Assembly: GCA_024364805.1 (NCBI GenBank)
Contig: CM044489.1
Span: 141,844,270 to 141,864,418, forward strand
Length of the DNA stretch: 20,149 nt
Direction: 5' to 3'
From: Euprymna scolopes
Taxonomy: Eukaryota > Mollusca > Cephalopoda > Sepiida > Sepiolidae
A program made the position numbers and the translations under genes. How positions within the stretch are numbered: the stretch's first letter is position 1; each line of letters opens with the position of its first letter. Below are positions 10,500 to 19,984 of this stretch, piece after piece. The notes beneath the pieces were generated by a model. That model ran no database searches, had not been told where the DNA came from, and saw nothing but the letters and a program-made list of their open reading frames with translations.

Positions 10500-11420
10500 A
10501 ATCATAAAACTATAGTTCAGCATTCACTGCAGGATCAGAAGGGTTAAAGGATCAATGTTGTGACACATTGAAAACTGAATGCCCGGGCGACTGCACCGAA
10601 GCTAGGTAGATGGGAGACCTGATGTATCAGTATTCCGGTTTTGAGAAATTTAGTTAATTTTTGTTGAGTTGATTTGCTAGACACGAAAGTGACAAGATAT
10701 GAGGACCAAGGTCTCATCAAAAAGAGGGCGACGGTTTGTCCGCATGCTAGGATCGCCGATCCACTCCAGCCTGCTGAGAATACCCGTGGTGTGGAATAAA
10801 ATACATAGAAAAACAATTATCGTCTTGTATTCGTTTGGCATGCGTTGGACTTGGGTTGGCAGAATCAACTCCCAAGATGATCGATAAAGAGTTCTCCAGA
10901 GCTAAGCATAGCAGAGCAGAATTTGGTATGAAGGCATGTATTATTGTAGGTAATCGTAATTCACGCATTAAGATACATTAAGTATACGGTCACGACCCTG
11001 ATAAATACGGCTTGATAAGTTAAAAGAAATACAGGCGTTTCTCTCATACAAAGCTATTATATAAGAACAGTAAAATAACCCCTCCTTATAAGACGCTACA
11101 CAAAATTTCTTTACAGCAATCTTCTAACTTAAATGTTAGAACATTTCTTCCTCTGACAGTCCCCCCTCTCTCTCTTTAAATGCGATTTAAATGTCAAAAA
11201 CGAGCGTGTGAAAGAAAGATTCAATATTTTTATGAATGATTTTATTCATATTTTTAACACTAGTTTTCGCCCATAACTTTTCATATACAAATTTTACGCG
11301 CAGTTTCGGATAAAATAAAGTGTTTATATCCCATACAACAAAAAATCCAAACTATTGATAAAGAAATGTGTGGGGTGTATTACGCATCAGCAAATAAAGT
11401 AACGAAGTAATAAAGTTAAA
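10500..11420. other. Unassigned stretch, GC-balanced in its first half
   Basis: About 10560-10930 is noticeably richer in G and C than its surroundings and carries overlapping frames on both strands (10544-10816, 10677-10868 and 10747-10968 on -, 10699-10887 on +). None shows a domain I recognise, and their mutual overlap argues that at most one could be real. It may be part of an unrecognised repeat or an old pseudogene. From about 10980 to 11420 the sequence is AT-rich and featureless. Confidence 0.4.
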
Positions 11421-12203
11421 TCAACGCTCTAATCCTTATCTGACATCAATTGAAATTAGTGACTCGTCTTGAGGAGGCCTCATGTTTTGACAAGCTTCTG
11501 GGATTGATCTTTACTCCTGATCTGAAATAGAACACATACATTAAATCCGTTGCTAAGGCCGCTGGAAAAATGGTAGGATCCTTCTATCGATCCAGTAGAT
11601 ATGTCACTGCTGATGCAATTCTTTATATAAGAGCCAGGTACGTCCAAGGATGAAGTACTGCTGCCACATTTGGGCAGACGCTGCTAGAAAGGACTTATCC
11701 TGTCTGGATAGAGTTCAAAATAGACTTCGTAGCCTCGTAGGGGATGTCCTTTTCTCTCCCCTACAACCTCTTTCTCAAAAAGATGTTGACAGTTTGTCTT
11801 CGCTTTATCGTTATTTTCATGGCAAATGCTCGGCTGGGCTCCAATCTATGATCCCCCTAGCCAAACTTTCAAAGAAATATCCGTCTAGCAGAAAACTCAC
11901 TAATTTTCCCCACTCTTTATCTGTGCCTAAACCTAAACGTAGATCCCATGAGCAAAGCTTCTTTATTAGAACTGCACACCTATGGAACTGTCTTCCGTTT
12001 TCCTGCTGATTACAATATGGTTGTTTTCATGTCTAACGTAAACAAGTTTTTGATGAGCCGTTCCATATAATTTAACAAGTTTACCGAATTTTCATTACTA
12101 ACGGTTACTATATTGTTCAATTTCTGCTGTACACTCTTTAACACTCATCATCGAGTGGCTTCTTGGCCTTGATAAGTTGTTTTGCCTATGTAACAAAAAA
12201 TAA
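11421..12203 (+). mobile_element. 5'-truncated Jockey/CR1-like LINE
   Basis: The sequence aligns by eye along its length with the - strand LINE at 17738-18530. Shared blocks include TGACATCAATTGAAAT near 11441, TGTTTTGACAAGCTT near 11484, and the 3' segment CCTTGATAAGT near 12167. Similarity fades at about 11421, so this is a 5'-truncated copy holding only the end of ORF2 and the 3' UTR. The 3' end is near the A-rich stretch at about 12190-12203. 5' truncation is usual for LINEs moved by target-primed reverse transcription. No clear target-site duplication was seen. Confidence 0.8.
11487..12052 (+). pseudogene. Broken ORF2 C-terminal region of the LINE
   Basis: The frame 11650-12009 encodes the region after the reverse transcriptase, with the family block CLDRVQNRLRSLVGD, then SSLYRYFHGKCS, and near the end FFIRTAHLWNCLP. 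Upstream, in another frame, is a block resembling GLxFTPDLKWNTY and GKMVGSFYRS. A TAG at 11528-11530 replaces the Trp seen in related copies. A frame change with a small deletion lies at about 11625-11640, and another near 12000, after which FPADYNMVVF continues. The ATG at 11650 is internal, not a real start. This is a dead relic with no independent function. Confidence 0.75.
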
Positions 12204-12209
12204 TTACTT

Positions 12210-13680
12210 TTTCAAATATCATTTAAATTTTTGCCCCAGTCATTGTGAAACTAATAAATATTTAGTAGTGAAATGTTGCGAGGCTCCAAAGATATTTATC
12301 CTTCAGTCACCATGGCCACGACACCGACGTTTGAATGGAAACCCAAATCGGATTTAATTATTAACGTTAATCTGGCATAAATTTATAGTTAAATATCAAC
12401 CAGAATTAATTCACATCTAAGCATACTGAAAATAAAACACTTAGCAAGGGCGTTCCAAAGTAATGTCTCGTTTTTTTTATTATTCCTCCCGAATGGGCCA
12501 GGTAGGATTGCAACTTGCATGGTTATGACTGAACATGCATTCACGACCTGTCAGTTTTAACTATTGCAGATATTGACGATGCGAGATTAAGACAACTTTT
12601 GTTATAGACAAAAATTTTGTTATAGACATGCAGCAGAAGCAGAGATGCGCCACTAAATTCTTGGCAAAATGCATTAGAAAATGGTGACTATGCAGAAAAA
12701 TAAATTCTGAAGCACAAAGTATTTCAATGATATCTTTCCCTCTTTTGTTGCTTTTGAACTTTTCGAGTTGAAAATAGGAATCTTTAGTTTGGGAACGACC
12801 TTCGTATATATTTTATACTGATGGGTCAACTCTTATGAAGGTCTGAAGGTCGCACAGTGATAGATAATGAGATCGTCAATCATGTTAGTGCAGCGCCTTT
12901 TGCAGCATTAGATACGATAGATTGCCGGAATTTAAATATGCGGCTCGATGAGAATCTGGTAAAACTGAACTAAAAAAAAAACAAAACAAAAAAAAACAAA
13001 ACAAAAAAAACGACAATGTCATAATCGGCTGGGGAGCAACATCGTATTGTGTTTGGTAAATATGAAAATCTTGGAAAGATATATGGTTCACGATTTTTGC
13101 TTTGTTTTTTTTGTTTTTTTTGTACACGACGAACACGTGACAAACGATGGAACAGAAAAATGCTAGCAATACCTTCAGTGGAAAAGTGTTTACATGTAAG
13201 ACCAGCTATCCCACCATATTTTGAACTTGATTTTGTCAACGCAGAACTGAGGTGTGAAAGGCATTTCCCCAATGTGGTTACAGAACTTCATCCTAAGACT
13301 TAGATCTTTTACAGGTAGACAATTGTGAAAAGAATATGTTACATTCTGAAGCAATCAAAATATCTAACCATTACTCTTGTCCCTGAGCAATGGATTTAGT
13401 GTAAGTCTACCATTTTAAAAACACCTTACATATAAATTGGATTCCTGCAAATTAAACTAGCCATTTAATGTGAAAATTAATGGCAAATACGCACAAATCT
13501 ACGACAAACTGGTACGAAATTATTACAAGCAATTTTGTAACGTGAATATTTAGACTCCTGAGGTGCGATTTAAAACGGAGTCGAAATTATTCTAGACTGA
13601 TGAAGAATTGATAATGCATACTGTAAACTTACCTGATGGTATGCAAAGTTTGAATCAAGTTTGGACCAAAGAAATACCTC
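12210..13680. other. Unassigned region with A-rich and T-rich tracts
   Basis: No convincing gene. An 18-bp-period duplication lies at 12597-12628 (TTTTGTTATAGACA twice). An A-rich (A with single C) tract lies at 12972-13010 and a complementary T-rich tract at 13101-13121. Frames at 12885-13303 on both strands cross these tracts, and their Phe-rich or Lys-rich peptides are artefacts. The frame 13049-13303 has some GC-balanced sequence after 13130 but no recognised domain. Confidence 0.5.
12597..12628 (+). repeat. Two-copy tandem repeat, 18-bp period
   Basis: TTTTGTTATAGACA occurs at 12597-12610 and again at 12615-12628, separated by AAAA. It is a local duplication in AT-rich DNA. Confidence 0.75.
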
Positions 13681-13682
13681 CA

Positions 13683-14025
13683 TCAAAACCTCAATTTTCA
13701 GTAATTACTGTCATCCATAGTTGTCTCATCACGTTTTTGATCAAGTAAGCCTCTGGTCGCATTTGGGTGGGATTGAAACCGCTATCTTCAGACAATTCTC
13801 ATCTGGAACCGTAGATATTACACGTCTATCCACTGCGCCACAGGCCCCGAAGGGGCGATGAAGGTTGAATGTTTTGGTCTTATAAATCCCGTCGCGGTTA
13901 CCACCCGACGAAGGCCAGATGGAGAGTTGGCCGAAATGTCGTGAATACGACTAAAAGATGAGGATACTAGTCCGCAATAAAATTAATAAATAATACTCAT
14001 CTAAATAATGAATTCCAATCAAATA
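13683..14025 (+). mobile_element. tRNA-derived SINE, copy A, with inverted 5' half
   Basis: The segment 13683-13859 is the reverse complement of the 5' half of copy B (14109-14440). Read on the - strand it has A-box TGGCGCAGTGG (13840-13830) and B-box-like GGTTTCAATCCC (13780-13769). From about 13867 to 14025 the 3' half of the same SINE runs on the + strand: the CCCGTCGCGG block, GACGAAGGCCAGATGG, a 10-bp imperfect inverted repeat and the shared end ATGAATTCCAATCAAATA (14008-14025). The inverted part lies on the 5' side with the element's 5' end at the junction, exactly as twin priming predicts. SINEs carry no protein. Confidence 0.75.
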
Positions 14026-14108
14026 ATATACCATTCGATACGGGCCTGACCATGGAAAATCCGTTAATAAACAAACATGAATTTATAAGACTAAAAAATT
14101 CTACCTTG

Positions 14109-14439
14109 ATCGCTCCTTCGGGGCCCGTGACGCAGTGGATAGAGACGTTGAATTTACGGTTCCAGGTGAGAATTATCTGAGGATAGCGGTGTCAATCCTA
14201 CACAAAGCCGGCAAGAGGCTTACTTGGCCAAAAACCGTGGTGATACAACAACTATGGATAGCAGTAATTGCTAAGAATGCAGTTAAATGATTCGGAGTTC
14301 CTATCCCGTCGCGGGTATCACCTGACGAAGGCCAGATGGATAATTGGCTGAAAAGTTGTGAAAACACCTAAAAAGATGAGGATAATAGTCCGCAATAAAT
14401 AAAAAAAATAATCCTCATCTCAATGAATTCCAATCAAAT
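14109..14439 (+). mobile_element. tRNA-derived SINE, copy B, co-linear
   Basis: The head has A-box TGACGCAGTGG (14128-14138) and B-box-like GGTGTCAATCC (14188-14198), spaced as in a tRNA with a long variable arm, so a Leu/Ser-type tRNA origin is possible. The body contains CCCGTCGCGG and GACGAAGGCCAGATGG. Near the end AGATGAGGAT (14374-14383) pairs perfectly with ATCCTCATCT (14410-14419), followed by ATGAATTCCAATCAAATA (14422-14439), shared with copy A. It starts only about 80 bases after copy A. Total length of about 330 bases fits a SINE. No clear target-site duplication was found. The - strand frame 14173-14367 is a shadow inside it. Confidence 0.75.
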
Positions 14440-14449
14440 ACTACACAAT

Positions 14450-15240
14450 CTTGTCTTATTGAAATAGGCAAATAAAATGTGTTTATAGAATAGCATTTTT
14501 TCATAAACTCAATTTTGGTTTGCGTATGTATACCATAATTCATCAATGATTACGACAGGCCTTATTAATGACTGGGGCTTATAAGTAAATCAGATGAAAA
14601 TAAATGTCTTAAAAGAAAAAGAAAAAGTCATTACGGTTAACGTACTTATACAATAGTAATGTAAATGATTGAATTAAAATCAATATTTTATTTAACAAGA
14701 TGCGTCACACACAATGCTCTTAACCTTTTATGGTATTCTTCCACCACGCAAGAAACAATAAAAACGAGATTCTAATTTGTATTGAGTCTTTCATTTGATT
14801 ATTTTCTTTTACTGCGTTCTTCTTTTGAAGTTAAATTGCTTCTTTTCGTCAAAGGAAGCGTCATTTCCGCGGGAAATCATTTAAGACCCGCCGCCACAAA
14901 AGAGTGATCCCGTTTTCACAAATATGGTCGGATTTAGAGGAAGGTCTGATAACGGGTTTTGTGCAAACGAATAACCCCAGTTTATCTTCGAATGATATAA
15001 GGTCCCTAAGATCCAATTAATCTAAATCACATTTAAAATTTATTTTCATAGTAGGAGCTGAGAAAATCGATTTGCGAGATAAGCGTTGGTTTTGTGTAAG
15101 CATTGACATGAAACAGTCTGTGGTATTGATTGAATATTTGTGGGAGAATTAGCATATTTAACTGAAGAAAACTAAGGAAACTCAGTGATTGAACTAATGC
15201 ATAGAACGATTTACAAAACTGCCGTGAATTTAACATTTCA
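14450..15240. other. Unassigned AT-rich stretch
   Basis: Nothing recognisable between the SINE pair and the LINE relic. A small GC-balanced patch at about 14860-14970 has no frame of note. The 67-codon - strand frame at 15033-15236 has no recognised domain. Confidence 0.5.
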
Positions 15241-15246
15241 CTTATA

Positions 15247-15470
15247 TTCTATACCTGCCTTTATCTAGAAGTATTTCCATAACAAAGGTTTCTTTCCTAG
15301 AACTGTTCACCTTGGAAATTTTGTACTGCAATCCTGGTTTCCAGCAGACTACAATAGGGTCGTCTTTAAATTATATTTAAAGAAGTTCTTAACTGATCAA
15401 TTTGTACCTAATTTTCATCATTACCGATCACTACACTGTTGTATAAGAAACGCACTCATTTAAAGTTATT
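15247..15470 (+). mobile_element. Short 3' relic of the same LINE family
   Basis: From about 15262 the sequence follows the C-terminal end of the LINE at 11940-12110 base by base with substitutions. Read in one frame from about 15290 it gives FFPRTVHL, then FPADYNRVVF and KKFL. The matching residues in the + strand copy are FFIRTAHL, FPADYNMVVF and NKFL. The relic covers only the last part of ORF2 and some 3' UTR, has no start, and is too short and diverged to be called by open-frame length. It is the third copy of this family in the window. Confidence 0.65.
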
Positions 15471-15519
15471 CTTGAGTAGAGTTAATCCTTTAGTGTTGAC
15501 TCCTTTATAAAAAGTATAT

Positions 15520-16160
15520 AGAGCACAGAAGACGAGTAAGAATTGCTAAAGAAAAAAACTGAATAAAAACGAAAAGATGGGTATGAATACATAAATAGTA
15601 AAAAAAAATAAAGAATTGATAATTAAAATTGTTAATATTAAAGACTGAATATGAGAAGCTAAGACAAGAAACGAGAAAACAAACCTGTTGAAAATACAAA
15701 AAAGGAATTAATAGGGGAAGAGTGTATTTGAGAAAAAAATGTAATGAATGAAAAAGGAACGAAATAAAGAAAAGAAAGGTAATAGAACAATTAAAAACTA
15801 AATGAGTTAAGAATGAAGGATTGAAATGAAACATTAAGCAATAAAAAAGAATCGATAAGGAAGTAAAAACGAGGTACAGAAGAAACTGAAAGATAATGAG
15901 AAAACTTAAGACAAAAAATATATAAAGACAAACTTGTAAAAAAAAAAATAAAAATGAAAAAAAAACCCGGATACAACGACCAAACACAGACGGATACAAC
16001 GACCAAACACACACGGAAATGAAGTAGAGAGAATGAAAGAAAATGAAGAAATAATTAAGACCAGTGAATGTATTAGATTAAGAGCGACAAAGCAAATTTG
16101 TAACTGAAATAAATGAAAGTCAAGCAGAAGGAAGATACGATAATGAGAATTCAAAGAGAT
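15520..16160 (+). repeat. Purine-rich (A/G) low-complexity tract
   Basis: The + strand is dominated by A and G (GAAA-, AAAG- and GAAT-like words) for over 600 bases. The long - strand frames here (15505-16014, 15791-16012, 15906-16190) are rich in Phe, Leu, Ser and Ile only because the opposite strand is pyrimidine-rich. They show no family features beyond bulk hydrophobicity and should not be read as membrane proteins. A 23-bp tandem duplication lies inside at 15968-16013. Confidence 0.75.
15968..16013 (+). repeat. 23-bp tandem duplication
   Basis: The unit beginning CGGATACAACGACCAAACAC at 15968 is repeated at 15991, with one difference (CAGA against CACA) near the end. It interrupts the purine-rich tract and is the only GC-containing island within it. 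Confidence 0.85.
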
Positions 16161-16587
16161 GATCGATGGCGGTAGTGGTCTCACCAACACTTATCCAACT
16201 GGATGTATGCCGTAATTCGTAGATTTGATAATTCAACGAATACTGATTAATGCAAAACTCATCAAATACCGTGGAGAACTGACGGCGAGATAATGAAACT
16301 GTCGAGCAAAAGCCACAGTTCGGCAATCAGGTTTTTAAACTCGGGCAAGCTAATCGGGTGGATTAGAAGAAAAGCTGAAATAAACGCCACTTTGATGCCA
16401 ACACACAAAAACCTCTGATGGTTGAGGAAGTTCTTAATATATTAAATATTTACATAGACTTAAAACAAGCGCTGCTCATCCGTTAGACAATCTATCCGTC
16501 AATTGACGCGTTACACTTAGGTTTGAAATAGCATATTCTTCGATAAACGCATTGATTTGATGTATAGATATTAATTCACTTGTACCA

Positions 16588-17013
16588 TCTATAATATAAA
16601 TCTCACCTGTGTTTAAATGTATATATGTGTGCATGCATGTCTGCCTAAAGCTTTCGACAGAGGCGACGGATTTTTTACGAGACCGGGATCGTTTTAAAAT
16701 TCGACTCTTCAGACGACAAATATTGAAAAATTGGCTAAAGAAATTCCTTCATCAACTGGGTACTTTTCTATAAGGAGGGACCGCTTTTTCTGCGATATTT
16801 TCGAAAAAGTCATCCCATCTCGATGGACTAGACTTAATTTAAACCTTCGCCATTTTCAATTTAGCAATGGACGCAACCGCAAAGTCGATATGTTCTTTCA
16901 CGCCCTTTTCCTCCTTCGCTGTACGGATTCGAGCTTCCTGTCTATTACCACTTTTTTTTTGCGCTCAACAGACACCTCTAAAACATCCGAGCAACGCTGC
17001 GCATCCAGGCTAG
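16588..17013 (+). mobile_element. Non-autonomous Helitron, about 426 bases, both ends recognisable
   Basis: The proposed 5' end is TCTATAATATAAATC at 16588, preceded by A (16587), a typical Helitron start. The 3' end is CCGAGCAACGCTGCGCA (about 16987-17003) followed by CTAG at 17010-17013 and then T. The 3' end resembles those at 36 and 635 with the hairpin partly decayed. Host sequence reads A|TC...CTAG|T, as expected for insertion between A and T without target duplication. The frame 16731-17033 (100 codons) lies largely inside and reads through the terminus. It lacks Rep or helicase motifs and is unlikely to be a real protein. Confidence 0.6.
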
Positions 17014-17735
17014 TTACCTCCGAGTACTGTTGATAACTTTTATTGATGTTCAGTATCACTGTTTCTGCGCTGTGGTAGAGACACGGCTGTTTTAGTTTAA
17101 CAATTTTACACCTTCATATGATACGCCATGTTCGAAATGCAGCTTGTCAGTTTGTTCTGATGAGGAGATATCGCATTCTTCACATAACTCACAATTTTCT
17201 GTACTTGTAACATTGCGGGTCGTTAATAATATTGACAAACAGTGGTATAGTTAATAAAAATGCGTATTAGCAAAAGTATTTAATGGAAGTACCCGACATA
17301 ATTCTACGGTCAATAATCGCTACGAATCGAGACATCGATGTTTACACAAGACATTTTAATCTGCGGGTAAGCTAGTTTTCTTAAAATAGACCAGCTTACG
17401 CCACATCAGTAATCGTAGATATCAACTCATGACCTTATAACGTACGATATCGGTATTCCCACACAATCTTCCTGGATGTTCGCAACGTCATACAATACAT
17501 TACATTATACTTAAGACGCCACTTAATCGTAGTTAGAACGTTATGCAATGATCTTCTCGTTTATATGCGTGTCAAAGACAGCCGAACTGTTTTCAATGCA
17601 GTTGTGTAGTTTAAATAACTCTGTAGCATTGTATTGTATTATTCAATTCAGCACTTTCGAAGGTGTTAATTGATCGTACTATTTGGAGACTTCCAACAAC
17701 TGTTTTAATCTTTCGTGTTATTTTTGAAGTTTTTT
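17014..17735. other. Unassigned AT-rich stretch between Helitron and LINE
   Basis: No gene or element recognised. The - strand frame 17611-17811 starts in the LINE 3' UTR and runs into flanking DNA, so it is not a gene. Confidence 0.5.
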
Positions 17736-17939
17736 TTATACATGAAGGCCACCACTTGTCAAGGTCCGGAGGCCACTCAGGGATAAGGGTTATTGCTTGT
17801 ACAGTAATCAATGAGATAGTATTGTAGTAATCATTAATATTGGAGATTTGATAGAGAGTCTTAAGAGAGCGACTTGTCAGGTATTTATGTTGGACTTGAA
17901 GACATCCAAGTTGTAGTAATGTGGGGAAACAGGCGAACG

Positions 17940-18599
17940 GAACAGAGTTCCACAGTTGTGCACTTCTGAGAAAGAAGCTCTACTCATGGAATCTACGTTT
18001 GGATTTAGGCACAGAAAGAGTGGGGAAAATTATTGACAGTAGTTAAAGCCAGACGGGTGTTTCTCGTGAAAGATTAGCGAGACGGGGCGAAAGATTGGAG
18101 CTCAGACGAGCACTTGCAATGGAAATAACGATAAAGCAAGGAAAGGCTCGCAACGTCTCTTCTGTGGGAGAGAGGCTGCAGAGAAGAGAAAAGGGCACCC
18201 CCCACTAAGCTACGAAGTCTATTTTGTACTGTCAAGGCAGGATAGGCTGTTTTTAGCAGCTCCTGTCCAGATGTGGCAGCAGTACTACATCCTTGGATGT
18301 ATTTGGCTTTTATACAGATAGAAAATTGCATCAGTAGTGAGATATCTTCTGGAGCGGTAGAAGGATCCCACCATTTTCCCAGCGTTCTTGGGAACAGACC
18401 TCATGTACGTGTTCCATTTCAGATCAGGAGTAAAGGTCAAACCCAAAAGCTTGTCAAAACATTGAGCCTCCCCAGGACGAGAGCCATCCATTTCAATTGA
18501 TGTCAGATGGGGATCAGATCGTTGATGATGTAAAGATAGAAGCTTGGTTTTGGATGCATTAAAAGTGACCAGCCACCTCTTCCTTCACTGTACCACGCG
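17940..18599 (-). pseudogene. LINE ORF2: C-terminal region after the reverse transcriptase
   Basis: The blocks in order are [10 protein letters not shown]-like (about 18570), FDKLLGLTFTPDLKWNTY (about 18460-18410), GKMVGSFYRSRRYLTTDAI and YLYKSQIHPRM. After a frame change come VQNRLRSLVGGALFSSLQPL and LYRYFHCKCSSELQS. A TGA at 18587-18585 and a TAG at 18287-18285 interrupt it. A two-base loss near 18233 shifts the frame ahead of VQNRL. The same blocks occur in the + strand copy at 11487-12009, which is how that copy and the relic at 15247 were assigned. Confidence 0.8.
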
Positions 18600-19479
18600 C
18601 TCAAGATCAGAACAGAGAGAATTAGAGAACTGTCATTTACGGCCTTTGATGTGTGGCTATAGATTGTCGTGTCATCAGCATAGATGTCAACGAATGATTT
18701 AAGTGTGTGTTTTGGGAGATCATTGATGTAGATCAGGAAGAGAGTTGGCCCAGGATGAACCCCTGAGGGAATACAGCATTAATACTGTGGGCCTCATATT
18801 TCTGCCCATCAACGACTACTCTTATGAACCTATCGGAGAAAAATGATTTAATGATTGAGAAAACATTACCAGTGATACCGTTTTTGGAAATCTTGTGAAG
18901 TAGGCCCTTACGCCGTACCTTATCGAAGGCCTTCGATATATCAAGAACAAGTGCCGTGGAAAGCAAGCTTTTGTCAAGAGATTCACTAATCCTATGAGAG
19001 ATAACCGTCAGCACATCAGTAGATCTGGCAGAACGGAAACCATATTGCATGGCATTAAGGTTATTTCTGCTGAGGTGGTTGATTACTTCTCTATTTAATA
19101 TGGATTCCAGCAACTTATGACACACAGGGGACTTATTGGTCTGTACTGAGGAGACTACTTATCACCTGAATTTTTAAATACAGGGAATACTGATGAGGTT
19201 TCCAGGGTGTTGGAAAGCAATTCTGCTTAAGGCAACGTTTAAACAGTTTTGTAAGTATGGGGCAAGTTCTGGTTGAAGCTTTTTCAGCTCTATAAATGGT
19301 ATGCCGTCAGAGCCAGTTGCTTTACTGGAATCAAGGTTCTTGATTAGCTTGGCGACCTCATGCACGGATATTTGTATGTTACCTAGCGTGTTCTGTGTTA
19401 TAGGAGGAAATATGGGGAGTTGATGGCCTTCGTCGCATAGTGTAGAATTATCTGCAGAGTTCGTAGCAAGTAGTTTGGC
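18600..19479 (-). pseudogene. LINE ORF2: reverse transcriptase domain
   Basis: Successive motifs are visible. LIKNLDSSKATGSDGIP (about 19350-19300) is the N-terminal RT block. QYGFRSARST is near 19047-19018. LVLDISKAFDKV follows, with the first catalytic Asp at about 18942. FPQGFILG is near 18755, in the position of the PQGS block. IYADD at 18685-18671 holds the catalytic Asp pair. In the family this domain copies LINE RNA at the nicked target. Frame changes occur at about 19195, 19115 and 18745, the last looking like loss of one C. A TAG lies near 19147. The catalytic residues are kept but the domain cannot be read through. Confidence 0.85.
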
Positions 19480-19880
19480 CTAATCTGATGCTGACCAGAT
19501 GACCTCATATCTATTAATGATGGTTGGGATAGGACGCACACTTCTGTTCAGGATCCTGTTTGCTATTTGCCAAAACTGGTGGGAACCAAGCCGCTGATCA
19601 GCTACTTTGGATTTAACTGACTGAGTATATAGATCTCTTGCATGTTTTATTACTCTTTTACAGTGGTTGCTGGCGGTCCTGAAGGCAGCTTTAGTCTCAA
19701 TACACCTATTACATTGGAAGCTATGAAAAAAGTGATTTCTGTGCGCGATGGTAGCAGCAAATTCTGGAGAGAACCATGGCGGGCTGTTAGGTTTTTGTTG
19801 GAATATTTTGGACGGTATGAATCGGTCTATGCCTACAAGTAACCATTCGGTCAGGTCTGATACTATAGAGGACACATGTT
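19480..19880 (-). pseudogene. LINE ORF2: connector between endonuclease and reverse transcriptase
   Basis: This frame carries the block PPWFSPEFAATIAHRNHFFH, then ETKAAFRTASNHCKRV and RLGSHQFWQIANRIL, which is typical of the linker in this LINE group. A shift from the endonuclease frame occurs at about 19880. The frame ends at TAG 19482-19480, where an AAG Lys codon would fit the family (SASD-Lys-AKL). After that stop the same frame continues into the reverse transcriptase. Confidence 0.75.
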
Positions 19881-19984
19881 TTAAACATGGAATGCAGAGG
19901 TAGATCGGATATGAATGTATGGAAGCTATCCAAGTCAGGCATAGACCATCGATATACAGTACGGTGGAGAGGTACGTCTGAAGA

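Noticed and set aside
10544-10968. Overlapping frames in the GC-balanced stretch
   Set aside because: Frames overlap on both strands and none has a recognisable domain; kept only as an unassigned region.
12450-12480. GGGCGTTCCAAAGTAATGTCTCG, reminiscent of a mariner-type terminal repeat
   Set aside because: No inverted partner and no transposase similarity found nearby.
12885-13303. Three overlapping frames on both strands
   Set aside because: They are driven by A- and T-rich tracts; no domain or consistent coding signal.
15505-16014. 169-codon hydrophobic frame on the - strand, the longest in the window
   Set aside because: It is the translation of a pyrimidine-rich strand, with overlapping frames of the same kind beside it. 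Composition explains the hydrophobicity; no domain or plausible gene context is present.
16731-17033. 100-codon + strand frame
   Set aside because: It lies mostly within the proposed Helitron and reads through its 3' end. No domain recognised.
17355-17376. GCGGGTAAGCTAGT, resembling a Helitron 3' end
   Set aside because: There is no upstream hairpin and no GCAACG loop, so the match is only CTAG in GC-rich context.
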